A stretch of 63,994 bases of DNA. Origin: Scatosoma sp045576335. GTDB lineage: Bacteria > Bacillota > Clostridia > Christensenellales > Borkfalkiaceae. Numbering within the stretch: position 1 is the first letter of the stretch; each line of letters opens with the position of its first letter. A program made the position numbers and the translations under genes. The stretch lies in assembly GCA_045576335.1 (NCBI GenBank), contig JAZNGH010000035.1:1-63994 (forward strand). Direction: 5' to 3'. The notes under the pieces were generated by a model that saw only the letters and a program-made list of their open reading frames with translations, was not told the DNA's origin and searched no databases. Below are positions 1-9,112 of the stretch, one piece after another.

Positions 1-28
1 TCTACCACAAACTATCTTCTCTTGTCAA
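1..28 (-). promoter_or_regulatory. outer promoter of a tandem pair, reading out of the left edge
   Basis: Read on the minus strand, a perfect -35 TTGACA lies at 23-28, preceded by long A/T tracts like an UP element. The -10 would begin with TAGA at positions 1-4 and continue outside the window, so it is only half visible. It lies downstream of the second promoter at 126-154 in the same direction. No gene starts inside the window, so the transcript must lie to the left. Confidence 0.5.
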
Positions 29-125
29 GCGTTTTTTCAAACTTTTTTTATCTTTTTCTAAAAAAGTTTTTATTTCTCTTGACTTTTTTCGGGCTTTTTG
101 CCCACCGCCAGGCGACAGCTTGTCT

Positions 126-154
126 ATATTACCACTTTATATCGGCTTTGTCAA
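126..154 (-). promoter_or_regulatory. inner promoter of a tandem pair, reading leftward
   Basis: On the minus strand TTGACA (149-154) and TAATAT (126-131) are separated by exactly 17 bases, just downstream of the ileS stop. The transcript would run through a small GC-rich hairpin (about 94-105) toward the outer promoter. Bases 1-214 contain no credible gene. Tandem strong promoters with A-tracts are typical of rRNA operons in Bacillota; that target is inference. Confidence 0.6.
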
Positions 155-214
155 CTGTTTTTTTATGTTTTTTTGAAAAAAATTAAAAATTTTCAAAATT
201 TCTTAAAATCGGCG

Positions 215-3200
215 TTATTTCGCGGCTTTCGTCAGCGTCAGCGTAATCTTTTCGCCGTTGATATCCACCGTTTTGGTAAATCCGTCCGCTGTGCCCTCGG
301 CAACCGATACCGCCAAAACGTCGGAAGCGAACGCACCCGCCGCAAGCACCGACTTCACTTTTCCCTCCGCCTGATAGTACACGGCGATACGGTCGGTGAT
401 TTGATAATCGGCTTCCTTTCTCATGGTTTGGATTTTGGAAACGAGCTCGCGTTCGATACCCTCGACGATCAAAGCGTCGGTAAGCGTCGTATTGAGCGCG
501 ACCGTCAAGCCCTTATCGCTTGCGGAAATGAAGCCCGCCTTGCTCTCGGTGAAAATCTGCAAATCCTCTTCTTTGAGCGTGACCTCGTTATCCGTTTCCA
601 TAACGTATTCCCCGCCGCCGCGTACCGCGTCCACGACCTTCTTCGCGTCGCACGAAGCCAAGAACGCCGTAATCGCGCCCAGCTTCTTGCCGTATTTAGG
701 TCCAAGCGTTTTCAGTTGCGGTTTCAGCTTATAGGAAATAAACTCGTCGGCGTCCTCTGCCGTTTTGTATTCCTTAATATTCAGCTCGTCCAACGCAATC
801 GCTTTCAAGCCCTCTGCAAGCTCGTCCGCGCGAGCGGTAACAACGTACATTTCGGAAAGCGGTTGACGGTTTTTCACGTTGCCCGTATTACGAGCGGCTC
901 TGCCGAGGTTGACGATATCCAAAACGGTATCCATACCCTTTTCCAACGCTTCGTCTACCATATCCGCGTCGTAAACGGGGAAGTCGCAAAGGTGCACGGA
1001 AGCGGGCGCGTCTTTGAAGAACGCGGGAACGAGGTTGAGATACATTTCCTCGGCAATGAACGGCGTATACGGCGCGGTAAGCTTGGCAAAGGTCACGAGA
1101 ACGTGCCAAAGCACGGTGTATGCCGCCGCCTTATCCTCCGTCATTTCGCTGCCCCAGTATCTGTCGCGGCCGCGACGCACGTACCAGTTGGACAGAATAT
1201 CCGAAAAGTCTTGTAACGCGCGCGCGCTATCCGTAATATTATATACGTTGAGGTTTTTATCCACGAAATCGACGAGCGTGTTCAGCTTGGAAAGTATCCA
1301 CTTATCCATAAGCGAAAGCTTGCATTGCTTCAAATCGTAGTTGGCGGGATTATATCCGTCGATATCCGCGTACAAGCAGAAGAACGCGTAGGTGTTCCAA
1401 AGCGTACCCATATACTTTCTCTGGGCTTCGCTGACCGCTTCGGGATAGAACCGCGAGGGCAGCCAAGGAGCGGACGAGGTATAGAAATACCAACGCACCG
1501 CGTCTGCACCCTGTTTATCGAGCACCGTCCAAGGGTCGACGACGTTGCCCTTATGCTTACTCATTTTGATACCGTTTTTATCGTTGACGTGACCGAGCAC
1601 GATACAATTCTTAAACGGAGCTTTATCAAAGAGCAAGGTGGAAATCACGAGCAAGGTATAAAACCAGCCGCGCGTTTGGTCAACCGCTTCGGAGATGAAA
1701 TCCGCAGGGAAGGTCTGATGGAACAGCTCTTTATTTTCAAACGGATAGTGATACTGTGCAAAAGGCATAGAACCCGAATCGAACCAGCAGTCGATAACCT
1801 CGGGCGTACGGCGCATTTTGCCGCCACACTTACCGCATTTGCAGGTAAGCTCGTCAAGGTAAGGACGGTGCAATTCGATATCCTTTTGCGCGCCGCATTT
1901 TTCAACGAGCTCTTCACGCGAGCCGATTACCTCGATCTCGCCGCAATCGGGACATACCCAAACGGGCAGGGGCGTACCCCAGTACCGATCGCGCGACAAG
2001 CCCCAGTCAATCACGTTTTCAAGGAAGTTGCCCATACGCCCTTCCTTGATGGTATCGGGCATCCAGTTTACCGAACGGTTTGCCGCAATCAGTCTGTCCT
2101 TAATTGCCGTAACCTTGATAAACCAGCTCGAACGCGCGTAATAAATAAGCGGCGTATCGCATCTCCAACAGAACGGATAGCTATGCGTGATTTCAAGCGG
2201 CTTCAACAATAAGCCGCGCGCTTTGAGGTCTTTAATAACGAGCGGGTCCGCCGCTTGCGCGCCGATACCCGTAAGCTCGCCGCAACCCGCGGGGAATTTC
2301 CCCTCTTCGTTGATAAGCTGCACGACGGGCAGGTTATAACGCTTACCCACTTTATAGTCGTCCTCACCGAACGCGGGCGCAATGTGTACGACGCCCGTAC
2401 CGTCGGAAAGCGTAACGTAGGTGTCGCAAGTGACGTAATGCGCTTTTTCACGGTAATTGAATTTTTCTTTTCCGAAGGGATACAAGGGCTCGTAAGCGGT
2501 GTATTCGTATTCCGTTCCCTTTTTGGTGGAAAGAACCTGATACCCCTCCTCGCCGAGCACCGATTTGAGCAAGCCCTCCGCAAGCACGTATTTCTCGCCG
2601 CTCTCTTCCATTTGCACTTCCACGTAATCGTAGTCGGGGTGCATACAGAGCGCAACGTTGGAGGGAAGCGTCCACGGCGTGGTCGTCCAAGCAAGGATAT
2701 ATTTATTTTCCTCGCCGACCACCTTGAATTTCACAAACGCCGTCGTCTGCTTTACGTCCTTGTAGCCTTGTGCCACCTCGTGTGAGGAAAGCGCGGTCCC
2801 GCAACGGGGACAATAGGGCACGATTTTATGTCCCTTGTACAAAAGTCCCTTTTTGTGTATCTCTTTAAGAGCCCACCATTCGGACTCGATATAATCGTCG
2901 TGATAGGTCACGTAGGGGTTGTCCATATCGCACCAGTACCCTACGCGGTCGGACATTTGCTTCCACTCGTTGGTGTACTGCCAAACGGACTGCTTGCATT
3001 GCTTGATGAACGGCTCGATACCGTAGCTTTCAATGCCCGTTTTGCTTTCCAAGCCGAGCTTCTTTTCCACTTCAAGCTCTACGGGAAGCCCGTGCGTATC
3101 CCAACCCGCCTTTCTCAAAACGTGTTTACCTTTCATGGTTTTATAACGGGGCACGATATCCTTCATAACGCGCGTTAAGATATGCCCGATATGCGGTTTA

Positions 3201-3361
3201 CCGTTCGCCGTAGGCGGACCGTCGTAGAAGGAAAACTCCTCGTTCCCCTCCGTTGCTTTCATACTCTCCTCGAAAATCTTTTTTTCGTTCCAGTATTCAA
3301 CGATTTTCTTTTCCCTCTCCACGAAATTGAGGGAGGTGTCCACTTTCTTATACATAGACAT
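215..3361 (-). CDS. ileS: isoleucyl-tRNA synthetase
   Basis: Class I aminoacyl-tRNA synthetase that charges tRNA-Ile in the cytoplasm. The ATP-binding HIGH motif is at residues 57-60 and the KMSKH version of KMSKS lies near residue 600. Cysteine pairs of zinc-binding type (CPRC near 185, CPDC and CGKC near 470-520) flank the editing and catalytic regions. At 1048 residues and with the GWDTHGLPVE block it resembles the eukaryote-like (type 2) IleRS, a group known for natural mupirocin tolerance in several lineages; tolerance here is inference. The ATG at 3361 has GGAGA 8 bases upstream. It follows aspS after 57 bases and is probably co-transcribed with it. No T-box leader fits in that gap. Confidence 0.97.
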   Translation of the reverse strand: MSMYKKVDTSLNFVEREKKIVEYWNEKKIFEESMKATEGNEEFSFYDGPPTANGKPHIGHILTRVMKDIVPRYKTMKGKHVLRKAGWDTHGLPVELEVEKKLGLESKTGIESYGIEPFIKQCKQSVWQYTNEWKQMSDRVGYWCDMDNPYVTYHDDYIESEWWALKEIHKKGLLYKGHKIVPYCPRCGTALSSHEVAQGYKDVKQTTAFVKFKVVGEENKYILAWTTTPWTLPSNVALCMHPDYDYVEVQMEESGEKYVLAEGLLKSVLGEEGYQVLSTKKGTEYEYTAYEPLYPFGKEKFNYREKAHYVTCDTYVTLSDGTGVVHIAPAFGEDDYKVGKRYNLPVVQLINEEGKFPAGCGELTGIGAQAADPLVIKDLKARGLLLKPLEITHSYPFCWRCDTPLIYYARSSWFIKVTAIKDRLIAANRSVNWMPDTIKEGRMGNFLENVIDWGLSRDRYWGTPLPVWVCPDCGEIEVIGSREELVEKCGAQKDIELHRPYLDELTCKCGKCGGKMRRTPEVIDCWFDSGSMPFAQYHYPFENKELFHQTFPADFISEAVDQTRGWFYTLLVISTLLFDKAPFKNCIVLGHVNDKNGIKMSKHKGNVVDPWTVLDKQGADAVRWYFYTSSAPWLPSRFYPEAVSEAQRKYMGTLWNTYAFFCLYADIDGYNPANYDLKQCKLSLMDKWILSKLNTLVDFVDKNLNVYNITDSARALQDFSDILSNWYVRRGRDRYWGSEMTEDKAAAYTVLWHVLVTFAKLTAPYTPFIAEEMYLNLVPAFFKDAPASVHLCDFPVYDADMVDEALEKGMDTVLDIVNLGRAARNTGNVKNRQPLSEMYVVTARADELAEGLKAIALDELNIKEYKTAEDADEFISYKLKPQLKTLGPKYGKKLGAITAFLASCDAKKVVDAVRGGGEYVMETDNEVTLKEEDLQIFTESKAGFISASDKGLTVALNTTLTDALIVEGIERELVSKIQTMRKEADYQITDRIAVYYQAEGKVKSVLAAGAFASDVLAVSVAEGTADGFTKTVDINGEKITLTLTKAAK

Positions 3362-3418
3362 ATATTTTTCTCCTTATGGTAACCAAATGAATATACTGCA
3401 AGCCCGATACCGCTCTTA

Positions 3419-4750
3419 TTACGGCGAAACGCGATTGATATCGCGGGGGAACATGGTCGCTTCGCGAACGTTCTTCGCACCGAGCAGGTGCATGGTCAAG
3501 CGTTCAAGCCCCAAGCCCAAACCGCCGTGGGGAGGCGCACCGTATTTATGCAGCATAAGATAGGTTGCAAATTCTTCGGGGTTCATACCGAGCTTTTTCA
3601 TCTTTTCAACCTGCTCGTTGTAGTCGTGTACACGCTGACCGCCCGAGGTAATTTCCAAGCCCCTGAAAAGCAAATCGAACGAAAGCGTATATTCGGGGTC
3701 TTCGGGGTCGTCCATTGTATAGAAGGGACGCTTTTTGGAAGGATAGTGCGTAATGAAAATGAAATCGGAATTAAACTGCTTTTTCGCGTACTTTCCAAGG
3801 AGCTGTTCCTCTTCGGGGTCAAAGTCCTTCATATCCGAGGGCTGATACTTAAATTTCTTCATAAGTATCTCTTTCGCCTCCATAAATTTGAGGACGGGAA
3901 TTTCCGTAATTTCGGGAATATCCACGTGCAAAAGATCGACCTCGTTTTTGTACTCCGTTTTCAAAAGCCGCATAATATATTTGAGCAAGCCCGTTTCCAT
4001 ATTCATAATATCTTCAAAGCCGTCGATAAAGCCCATTTCGAAGTCCATCGAAATATACTCGTTCAAATGGCGGGAGGTGTCGTGATGCTCCGCGCGGAAT
4101 ACGGGTGCCACCTCGAATACCCGTTCGTAAACGGCAACGAGTGCCTGCTTATAAAGCTGGGGCGATTGTGCAAGGTATACCTGCTTGCCAAAATAATCCA
4201 GCTTAAACACGTTCGTACCGCCTTCTGCACCCGCAAAATTGATTTTCGGGGAATGGATTTCGGTAAAGCCTTGCTGGGTTAAAAATTCACGGAAGCCGCG
4301 TTGAATACCCTCTTGCAGCTTGAAAATCGCGCGTTCCTTAGGGTTACGCAAGGTAACGGGGCGATAGTCAAGGTTGGTGGAAAGGTCGCAATTTACCTGT
4401 TTTTTGGTAATGACCACGGGCGGAATATCCGCGGGGTGGGACAAAAGCTCGATATTATGAATTTGCAGCTCGTAACGCTTCGAGCCGTCCTTTTGCACAC
4501 CTGCAACAATTTTACCCGTGACCTTTGCCGCACATTCCTCTTTAACGTCCTCGCTCATTCGGTAATCGGAAAAGCTTTCCGCGTAAACGCATTGTATTGT
4601 TTCGCGCGCCGTACGCAAAATGACGAACGCGAAATCGGACATCATACGGATATTGTGAATGGTACCCTTTACGGTTACGATTTCGTTTTCGTATTTTTCA
4701 AAATCGGCATACGCAACGGTATTCGTTTTGATTTCACCTGTAATAGCCAT
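3419..4750 (-). CDS. aspS: aspartyl-tRNA synthetase, archaeal/eukaryotic-type (possibly non-discriminating)
   Basis: Class II synthetase of 443 residues that attaches Asp to tRNA-Asp. An N-terminal OB-fold anticodon-binding domain (about 1-105) precedes the catalytic core, with motif 2 (FRAEHHDTSRHLNEY) near residue 220 and motif 3 (GLGLGLERL) near 410. It lacks the ~110-residue GAD insertion of bacterial AspRS, so it belongs to the short archaeal-like type. Such enzymes in Clostridia often also charge tRNA-Asn, which is then amidated by GatCAB; that requires gat genes outside the window. The gene is divergent from the pyridoxal kinase and leads into ileS. Confidence 0.93.
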   Translation of the reverse strand: MAITGEIKTNTVAYADFEKYENEIVTVKGTIHNIRMMSDFAFVILRTARETIQCVYAESFSDYRMSEDVKEECAAKVTGKIVAGVQKDGSKRYELQIHNIELLSHPADIPPVVITKKQVNCDLSTNLDYRPVTLRNPKERAIFKLQEGIQRGFREFLTQQGFTEIHSPKINFAGAEGGTNVFKLDYFGKQVYLAQSPQLYKQALVAVYERVFEVAPVFRAEHHDTSRHLNEYISMDFEMGFIDGFEDIMNMETGLLKYIMRLLKTEYKNEVDLLHVDIPEITEIPVLKFMEAKEILMKKFKYQPSDMKDFDPEEEQLLGKYAKKQFNSDFIFITHYPSKKRPFYTMDDPEDPEYTLSFDLLFRGLEITSGGQRVHDYNEQVEKMKKLGMNPEEFATYLMLHKYGAPPHGGLGLGLERLTMHLLGAKNVREATMFPRDINRVSP

Positions 4751-4820
4751 AAAAATAAACCTCGTTTGAGAAAAATTAAAAATTTTTCCGCTTTTTATTT
4801 ACTATACTATTTTAATATGT

Positions 4821-4849
4821 TTGACAAAAAAAATCAAGAATTTTATAAT
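4821..4849 (+). promoter_or_regulatory. promoter of pyridoxal kinase
   Basis: TTGACA (4821-4826) and TATAAT (4844-4849) with a 17-base spacer, about 40 bases before the chosen kinase start. Both hexamers match the vegetative consensus exactly. Confidence 0.75.
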
Positions 4850-4894
4850 AGATTTATCAAATATTTTCAAACTTTGCTTAAAGGAAATCATTTT

Positions 4895-5719
4895 ATGCGC
4901 GTACTTGCAATCAACGACATATCCTGTATAGGCAAATGCTCCCTTTCGGTATCATTGCCTATCCTCTCCGCGTGCGGCGTTACCTGTGATTTGCTCCCCA
5001 CCGCCCTTTTATCCACACACACGGGCGGGTTCACGGGCTATACCTTCCGCGACCTCACCGAGGATATCCCCGCCATCTTGGCGCATTGGAAAACGCTCGG
5101 CGTAACGTTTGATTATATTTACAGCGGATACTTGGGGAGTATTCGTCAAATCACGCTGGTATCCCAAATCAAAAAGGAATTTCTTGCGCCAAACGGCAAA
5201 TTTATCGTAGACCCCGTAATGGGCGACAGCGGTAAGCTGTACGCGGGCTTTTCGGAAGCTTACGTGGCTAAAATGCGGGAGCTCTGCCGCGAAGCGGATT
5301 TCATTTTGCCAAACGCCACCGAAGCGTGTTATCTCGCGGGCGTCGCTTATCCAAAAGCCGACGAGGCGTTCCCGATAAGCGAGGTTTTGCGCGGGCTTTA
5401 TCGCGTTTGCCCCCGCCCTATCGTCACGGGTATCGTGCAAAAGGGCGAAAACGCCGTTTATTATCTGGACGAAAACGGAAATACGCAAAGATATTTTTCC
5501 AAAAACGTAGACGGATTTTTTTGCGGAGCGGGCGACGTATTCGCCTCCGCGTTCGTAGGCGCGCTCGCGAGCGGGAAAACGGAGGATAAGGCAATCACGC
5601 TCGCCGCCGATTTCACGACCGCCGCCATTCGCCGTTCGGCAAAAGAGGTCGACGACAAACGCTATGGCTTGAATTTTGAAAAGGAAATTTTTTCATTCCT
5701 CAAAAATCTCAACGCATAG
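4895..5719 (+). CDS. pdxK: pyridoxal/pyridoxamine kinase (PdxK/PdxY family), copy 1
   Basis: Ribokinase-fold enzyme of 274 residues that phosphorylates B6 vitamers to give PLP in the salvage pathway. It opens with the family signature (ND-ISC-GKCSL), has the STHTGGF block near residue 45, and ends with the anion-hole motif GAGD near residue 213, whose Asp is the catalytic base. The reading frame is open far upstream, but the start at 4895 is chosen because AAGGAA lies 8 bases before it and a consensus promoter lies at 4821-4849, inside the extension. It stands alone. A second copy lies at 24991-25833 inside the sulfur block. Confidence 0.92.
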   Translation: MRVLAINDISCIGKCSLSVSLPILSACGVTCDLLPTALLSTHTGGFTGYTFRDLTEDIPAILAHWKTLGVTFDYIYSGYLGSIRQITLVSQIKKEFLAPNGKFIVDPVMGDSGKLYAGFSEAYVAKMRELCREADFILPNATEACYLAGVAYPKADEAFPISEVLRGLYRVCPRPIVTGIVQKGENAVYYLDENGNTQRYFSKNVDGFFCGAGDVFASAFVGALASGKTEDKAITLAADFTTAAIRRSAKEVDDKRYGLNFEKEIFSFLKNLNA

Positions 5720-5721
5720 CG

Positions 5722-5750
5722 TTGACAAACACCGATAAAGCGTGTATAAT
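5722..5750 (+). promoter_or_regulatory. promoter of 6S RNA
   Basis: TTGACA (5722-5727) and TATAAT (5745-5750) with a 17-base spacer: a perfect consensus, as expected for an abundant RNA. The predicted transcription start is near 5757, where the 6S 5' strand begins. The -35 starts 2 bases after the kinase stop codon. Confidence 0.8.
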
Positions 5751-5756
5751 AATTAC

Positions 5757-5935
5757 ATAATCTGCGGTGTTCGGAGTTCGGTATAAAACGGAATCCACAT
5801 TATGAAATAGGGAGCAAGTTATTCGTGGCGATAGGCAAGGTCTGTTTTACGGAAAGTCCGAGGCGTCAAGATACGGCACCCACCTGCTGAAAACGCGGGT
5901 TCACTTTTGCCGAGGTGCGGCACAGGCGGATTGTT
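5757..5935 (+). ncRNA. ssrS: 6S RNA
   Basis: About 180-nt RNA that mimics an open promoter and sequesters housekeeping-sigma RNA polymerase when growth slows. The conserved 3' half is recognisable: GGCACCCACCTG, a variable loop with GCGGGTTCA, then GAGGTGCGGCACAGGCGG. The 5' end AATCTGC pairs with the 3' GCGGATT (one G-U) to close the long stem, and GGTGTTCGG follows the 5' closing strand as in other clostridial 6S RNAs. A consensus promoter precedes it and a strong hairpin terminator follows at 5961-5989. Ends are inferred from the promoter and the closing stem, so they are good to a few bases. Confidence 0.85.
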
Positions 5936-5960
5936 TTGCGTACAAGCCCTTTGGGCATAA

Positions 5961-5989
5961 AAAACGGACGGTGAAAACCGTCCGTTTTT
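5961..5989. terminator. bidirectional terminator between 6S RNA and the XRE gene
   Basis: Stem AAAACGGACGG / CCGTCCGTTTT with a 7-base loop and T-runs on both sides. It ends the 6S transcript on the plus strand and the XRE-family gene on the minus strand. Confidence 0.85.
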
Positions 5990-5992
5990 GCT

Positions 5993-6964
5993 TTATTTCT
6001 TTTTCGTGATTGCCGCTACAACGGCGTACAAGCCCCCGAACAGCACGCCCGCTACGGGCCAAATAATCCAAGTCTTATCCCAAAGGTTGGTCACGAAGCT
6101 CACGGCAAGATAGATTGCCGTAATCACGCACCAGTACACGCCCGAAAACAAACCCGTACGCTTCGCCTCGCGTTTATGCTCAACGGAATATTCCTTTTCC
6201 TGCAAAAGCTTGTCGTGCGCCTCTCGTATATTCCCAAAGCCAACGAACAGCCCTACGCCGCACGCAATCAAAACGAGCGTTCCCGATACGCAATATAAGC
6301 TCACGCTCTCCGACGTTTCCAACACCCCCGCCAACAGAGACGGGATCACCGCTAAAATACACAATATCACACCGAGCGTGATCGCCTTGGTATAATGGGG
6401 CGTATGCTTTTCCCGAAGCTCGCGCACTTGCTCAGATAACGCGGAAGAAAGCACGATTTCTTCTTTATCTAAATATTCGTACGGAGATAACGCGATACCG
6501 CCTCGTATCAACAAACCCACACCCAAAGCCACGAACAGCAATATCGCTCCGACGCCAAGCCCGCTCGCCAAGCCTTCCGTCATCACGCCGTTTTTTGCCA
6601 AGGCAAGCAATACGAGCAAACATACGGGAGATAGAATACAAAGCGCAACGCCGAGCGCAAACCACTTCGCATGCTTTTTTACGGTGAGAAGATACCGTTC
6701 ACCCTCTTCGTCCTCTACCTTGCGCAAGGCTTGCTCTTCCGACTTTTGCTCGCAATCCCCTTGTTCCCCCGTTTCTTTCAGTAAATAATCGGTGGAACAG
6801 CCGAACAGTTCGCTCATTTTCAATACGTTCTCAATATCGGGTATAGAAGCGCCCATTTCCCATTTGGAAACCGCTTGTCTGGATACGTTTAAGCGAAATG
6901 CAAGTTCCTCTTGCGACCAACCGTTTTTCTTTCGCAACATTGCGATTTTTTCATCTAATTTCAT
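5993..6964 (-). CDS. XRE-family regulator with a six-helix membrane domain
   Basis: Residues 1-60 form a Cro/C1-type helix-turn-helix (QEELAFRLNVSRQAVSKWE recognition region), so it probably binds DNA. A charged linker (about 65-95) leads to a hydrophobic part with about six predicted membrane helices (near 100-120, 130-155, 195-215, 225-247, 275-293, 300-318). Membrane-tethered XRE proteins of this form are common in Clostridia and usually lack a known ligand. The ATG at 6964 has GGAGG 6 bases upstream; a start 15 bases earlier would overlap that site. It is a single gene with its own terminator at 5961-5989. No target operon is evident. Confidence 0.85.
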   Translation of the reverse strand: MKLDEKIAMLRKKNGWSQEELAFRLNVSRQAVSKWEMGASIPDIENVLKMSELFGCSTDYLLKETGEQGDCEQKSEEQALRKVEDEEGERYLLTVKKHAKWFALGVALCILSPVCLLVLLALAKNGVMTEGLASGLGVGAILLFVALGVGLLIRGGIALSPYEYLDKEEIVLSSALSEQVRELREKHTPHYTKAITLGVILCILAVIPSLLAGVLETSESVSLYCVSGTLVLIACGVGLFVGFGNIREAHDKLLQEKEYSVEHKREAKRTGLFSGVYWCVITAIYLAVSFVTNLWDKTWIIWPVAGVLFGGLYAVVAAITKKK

Positions 6965-7224
6965 AAGATACCTCCACAATTTCTTGTGCCTTTATTATAT
7001 CAAACACGACGATTGCATACCACCGCATTTACTTATAATTTTGTCAACTAGCAGTTGCGTTTGACGAAATTCCAAGCTTAAATCACCGCCAACGGCACAA
7101 GCTCAAACGAATAACCCACCTTTACGGCGGGTTTCGTTTACTCGTAATCTTTTAATCCAAGCAAGGTTTTTCTATATTCGACCGTTTTGTTGGAACAGTT
7201 CTTTTACTCTTACTTCAAAGATTT

Positions 7225-8919
7225 TTATACGTTATCCGCGTTATGTACGATATAATTCAAGTGATCCCCGACGCGTTCGAGGTTGGAAACGAGATTGATA
7301 AACACCGTGTTGTTTTCGGGCTTGCATTTGCCTTGGGCAAGTCTTGTGATATGCTCGGAGACAAGCTCACGGCGCATAGTGTCGATTTTTTCTTCCAGCT
7401 CGTCCGAAGCCGCAACCAGCTCAACCTGTTTATCCAGCACGATTTTTTTGACAAGCTCGTATTGTTCGTGCAGCGTGTCGTGCATTGCTTCAAGCTTTGC
7501 GTTAATCCCCTCCGAGAACACAAGATTGTCGCGAACCTCTCTTCTCGTATATTTGGTCATATTGTCGGCAAGCTCCGCCACACGGGCAATATCGCCTATC
7601 GAATTATGCAGCGCGCTGACCTGTTTTTCATCCGCAAGGGAAACGTCGCTTGCAGAAACGTGAACGAGATAGTGGCTGATTTGCTCACCCAGCTTAACTA
7701 CGTTTTCGTTGTTTTCATTTACCTTTTCCACGACCTCAATCTTTCTTTCGATAAAGCCGTTAAAGCCCATACGCAAGCTCGCCATTGCCATATCCGCCAT
7801 ACGAAAGGTTTCTTTTTTGAGCTGTCCAAGCGCGACCGCGGGCGTCGTCAAGAAACGCTTGTCCATAAACACGAATTCCCAAGGCTCTTTTTCTTTTTGC
7901 TTCTTTTCGCGCACGATTAAAGTGGAAAGCTTCACAAGCAGGTTGGTAAACGGCAGGAATAACAGCGTACACACCAAGTTGAAGAAGGTATGGAACATTG
8001 CGATTTGCGTACCCGCCGCCTCTTGACCGGGGAACCATTGCACGAAAGTCGCTTGATAGAAGTCCTGTCCCACGACGGGTTTGGACCAAATCAAAAGCAT
8101 AATCATAAACAGCAAAGTACCCGTCACGTTGAACAAAAGGTGAATGATACTTGCTCGCCTTGCATTGACGGAAGTCCCGATAGAGGAAATGAGCGCGGTC
8201 ACGCACGAGCCGATATTCGAGCCTAAAATGATATACAACACCGCGTTGCCGCCGTCTACGCCGCCGATAACCAAACCGACCTGCGCCATACCGATAATGA
8301 CCGTCGTCACCGCGCTGGAAGATTGTAAAAGCGCGGTAAATACGATACCGAACACGAGCAAAAGCAACGGATTGGTCATAGAGGAGAGCAAATCCTGCAC
8401 CTCTTTGACCGTCTTATATACGCTCATAGAGTTGGACATAATTTCCAGTCCGAAAAAGACCATACCCAAGCCCGCCAACGCAAGCCCGATAGATTTGACT
8501 TTATCGTTCTTGAAAAACATTTCCATCATAACGCCGACGAACAGTAAAAAGATAAAGAACGGAGCGATATCAAACGAGCCGAACGCCGCAAGCTGTGCGG
8601 TAATCGTCGTACCGATATTCGCGCCCATAATCACGCTTGCCGCTTGATATAAAGACATAATCCCCGCATTTACGAACCCGACAACCATAACCGTCGTAAC
8701 GCCCGAGCTTTGCACCACCGCCGTAGACACTGCGCCGATCCCAACGCCCACTAATTTTTTGTTGGAGGTTTTGTTGAACAGCTTTTTTAAGCTGCTACCC
8801 GCAATCTTCTCCATATTGTCGCTCAACAGCTTAAAGCCAAGCAAAAAAGCACCGCAAGCCGCAAGCATCATTACGATATTCGCTATATGGTCAGGCAAGG
8901 ATATATCGCTTAACGTCAT
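7225..8919 (-). CDS. Na/Pi-cotransporter family protein with C-terminal PhoU-like domain
   Basis: 564-residue membrane protein of the NptA/YjbB type. Two inverted Na/Pi-cotransporter repeats carry the hallmark QSS motifs (QSSGVTTVMV near residue 68 and QSSSAVTTVI near 200). After about ten membrane segments, residues 340-560 form a helical cytoplasmic PhoU-like domain. Members move sodium and phosphate across the plasma membrane, in some bacteria mainly exporting phosphate. It is monocistronic, with AGAGGAAAA before the ATG and a TATAAT at about 9000 (weak -35). Between this gene and the XRE gene (6965-7224) only a weak imperfect hairpin near 7110-7130 is seen. Phosphate as substrate is family knowledge, not shown here. 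Confidence 0.9.
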   Translation of the reverse strand: MTLSDISLPDHIANIVMMLAACGAFLLGFKLLSDNMEKIAGSSLKKLFNKTSNKKLVGVGIGAVSTAVVQSSGVTTVMVVGFVNAGIMSLYQAASVIMGANIGTTITAQLAAFGSFDIAPFFIFLLFVGVMMEMFFKNDKVKSIGLALAGLGMVFFGLEIMSNSMSVYKTVKEVQDLLSSMTNPLLLLVFGIVFTALLQSSSAVTTVIIGMAQVGLVIGGVDGGNAVLYIILGSNIGSCVTALISSIGTSVNARRASIIHLLFNVTGTLLFMIMLLIWSKPVVGQDFYQATFVQWFPGQEAAGTQIAMFHTFFNLVCTLLFLPFTNLLVKLSTLIVREKKQKEKEPWEFVFMDKRFLTTPAVALGQLKKETFRMADMAMASLRMGFNGFIERKIEVVEKVNENNENVVKLGEQISHYLVHVSASDVSLADEKQVSALHNSIGDIARVAELADNMTKYTRREVRDNLVFSEGINAKLEAMHDTLHEQYELVKKIVLDKQVELVAASDELEEKIDTMRRELVSEHITRLAQGKCKPENNTVFINLVSNLERVGDHLNYIVHNADNV

Positions 8920-9056
8920 AAAATTTTCCTCTCTTCGTTCTTTATCTTTGGAAAGTTTTTTGAAAAACGCGCCAATTTAACGCGCAATTCGCTTTTTTAT
9001 TATATAACAGATTGAGAAAAAAGTCATCTACTTGACGGGAGATTTTGCAAAAAAAT

Positions 9057-9095
9057 AAAAAATCTCCGCCGTTTTCTATTTTGCCGAGATTTTTT
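9057..9095 (-). terminator. terminator of the rdgB-metallophosphoesterase operon
   Basis: On the minus strand AAAAAATCTC pairs with GAGATTTTTT, followed by a long T-rich run. A second overlapping pairing (GGAGATTTT with AAAATCTCC, 9038-9067) is possible. Confidence 0.7.
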
Positions 9096-9112
9096 AAGTC
9101 TATTTTTCCTTT

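Noticed and set aside
98..1216. 372-codon frame on the plus strand (and similar long frames opposite metY, ileS and cysK)
   Set aside because: Antisense shadows of well-identified genes with no start signals.
3362..3418. T-box riboswitch before ileS or aspS
   Set aside because: The gaps are 57 and under 150 bases and show no T-box sequence or specifier hairpin.
4301..4894. N-terminal extension of the first pyridoxal kinase
   Set aside because: It lies opposite aspS and contains the kinase promoter; the family length and the RBS fit the ATG at 4895.
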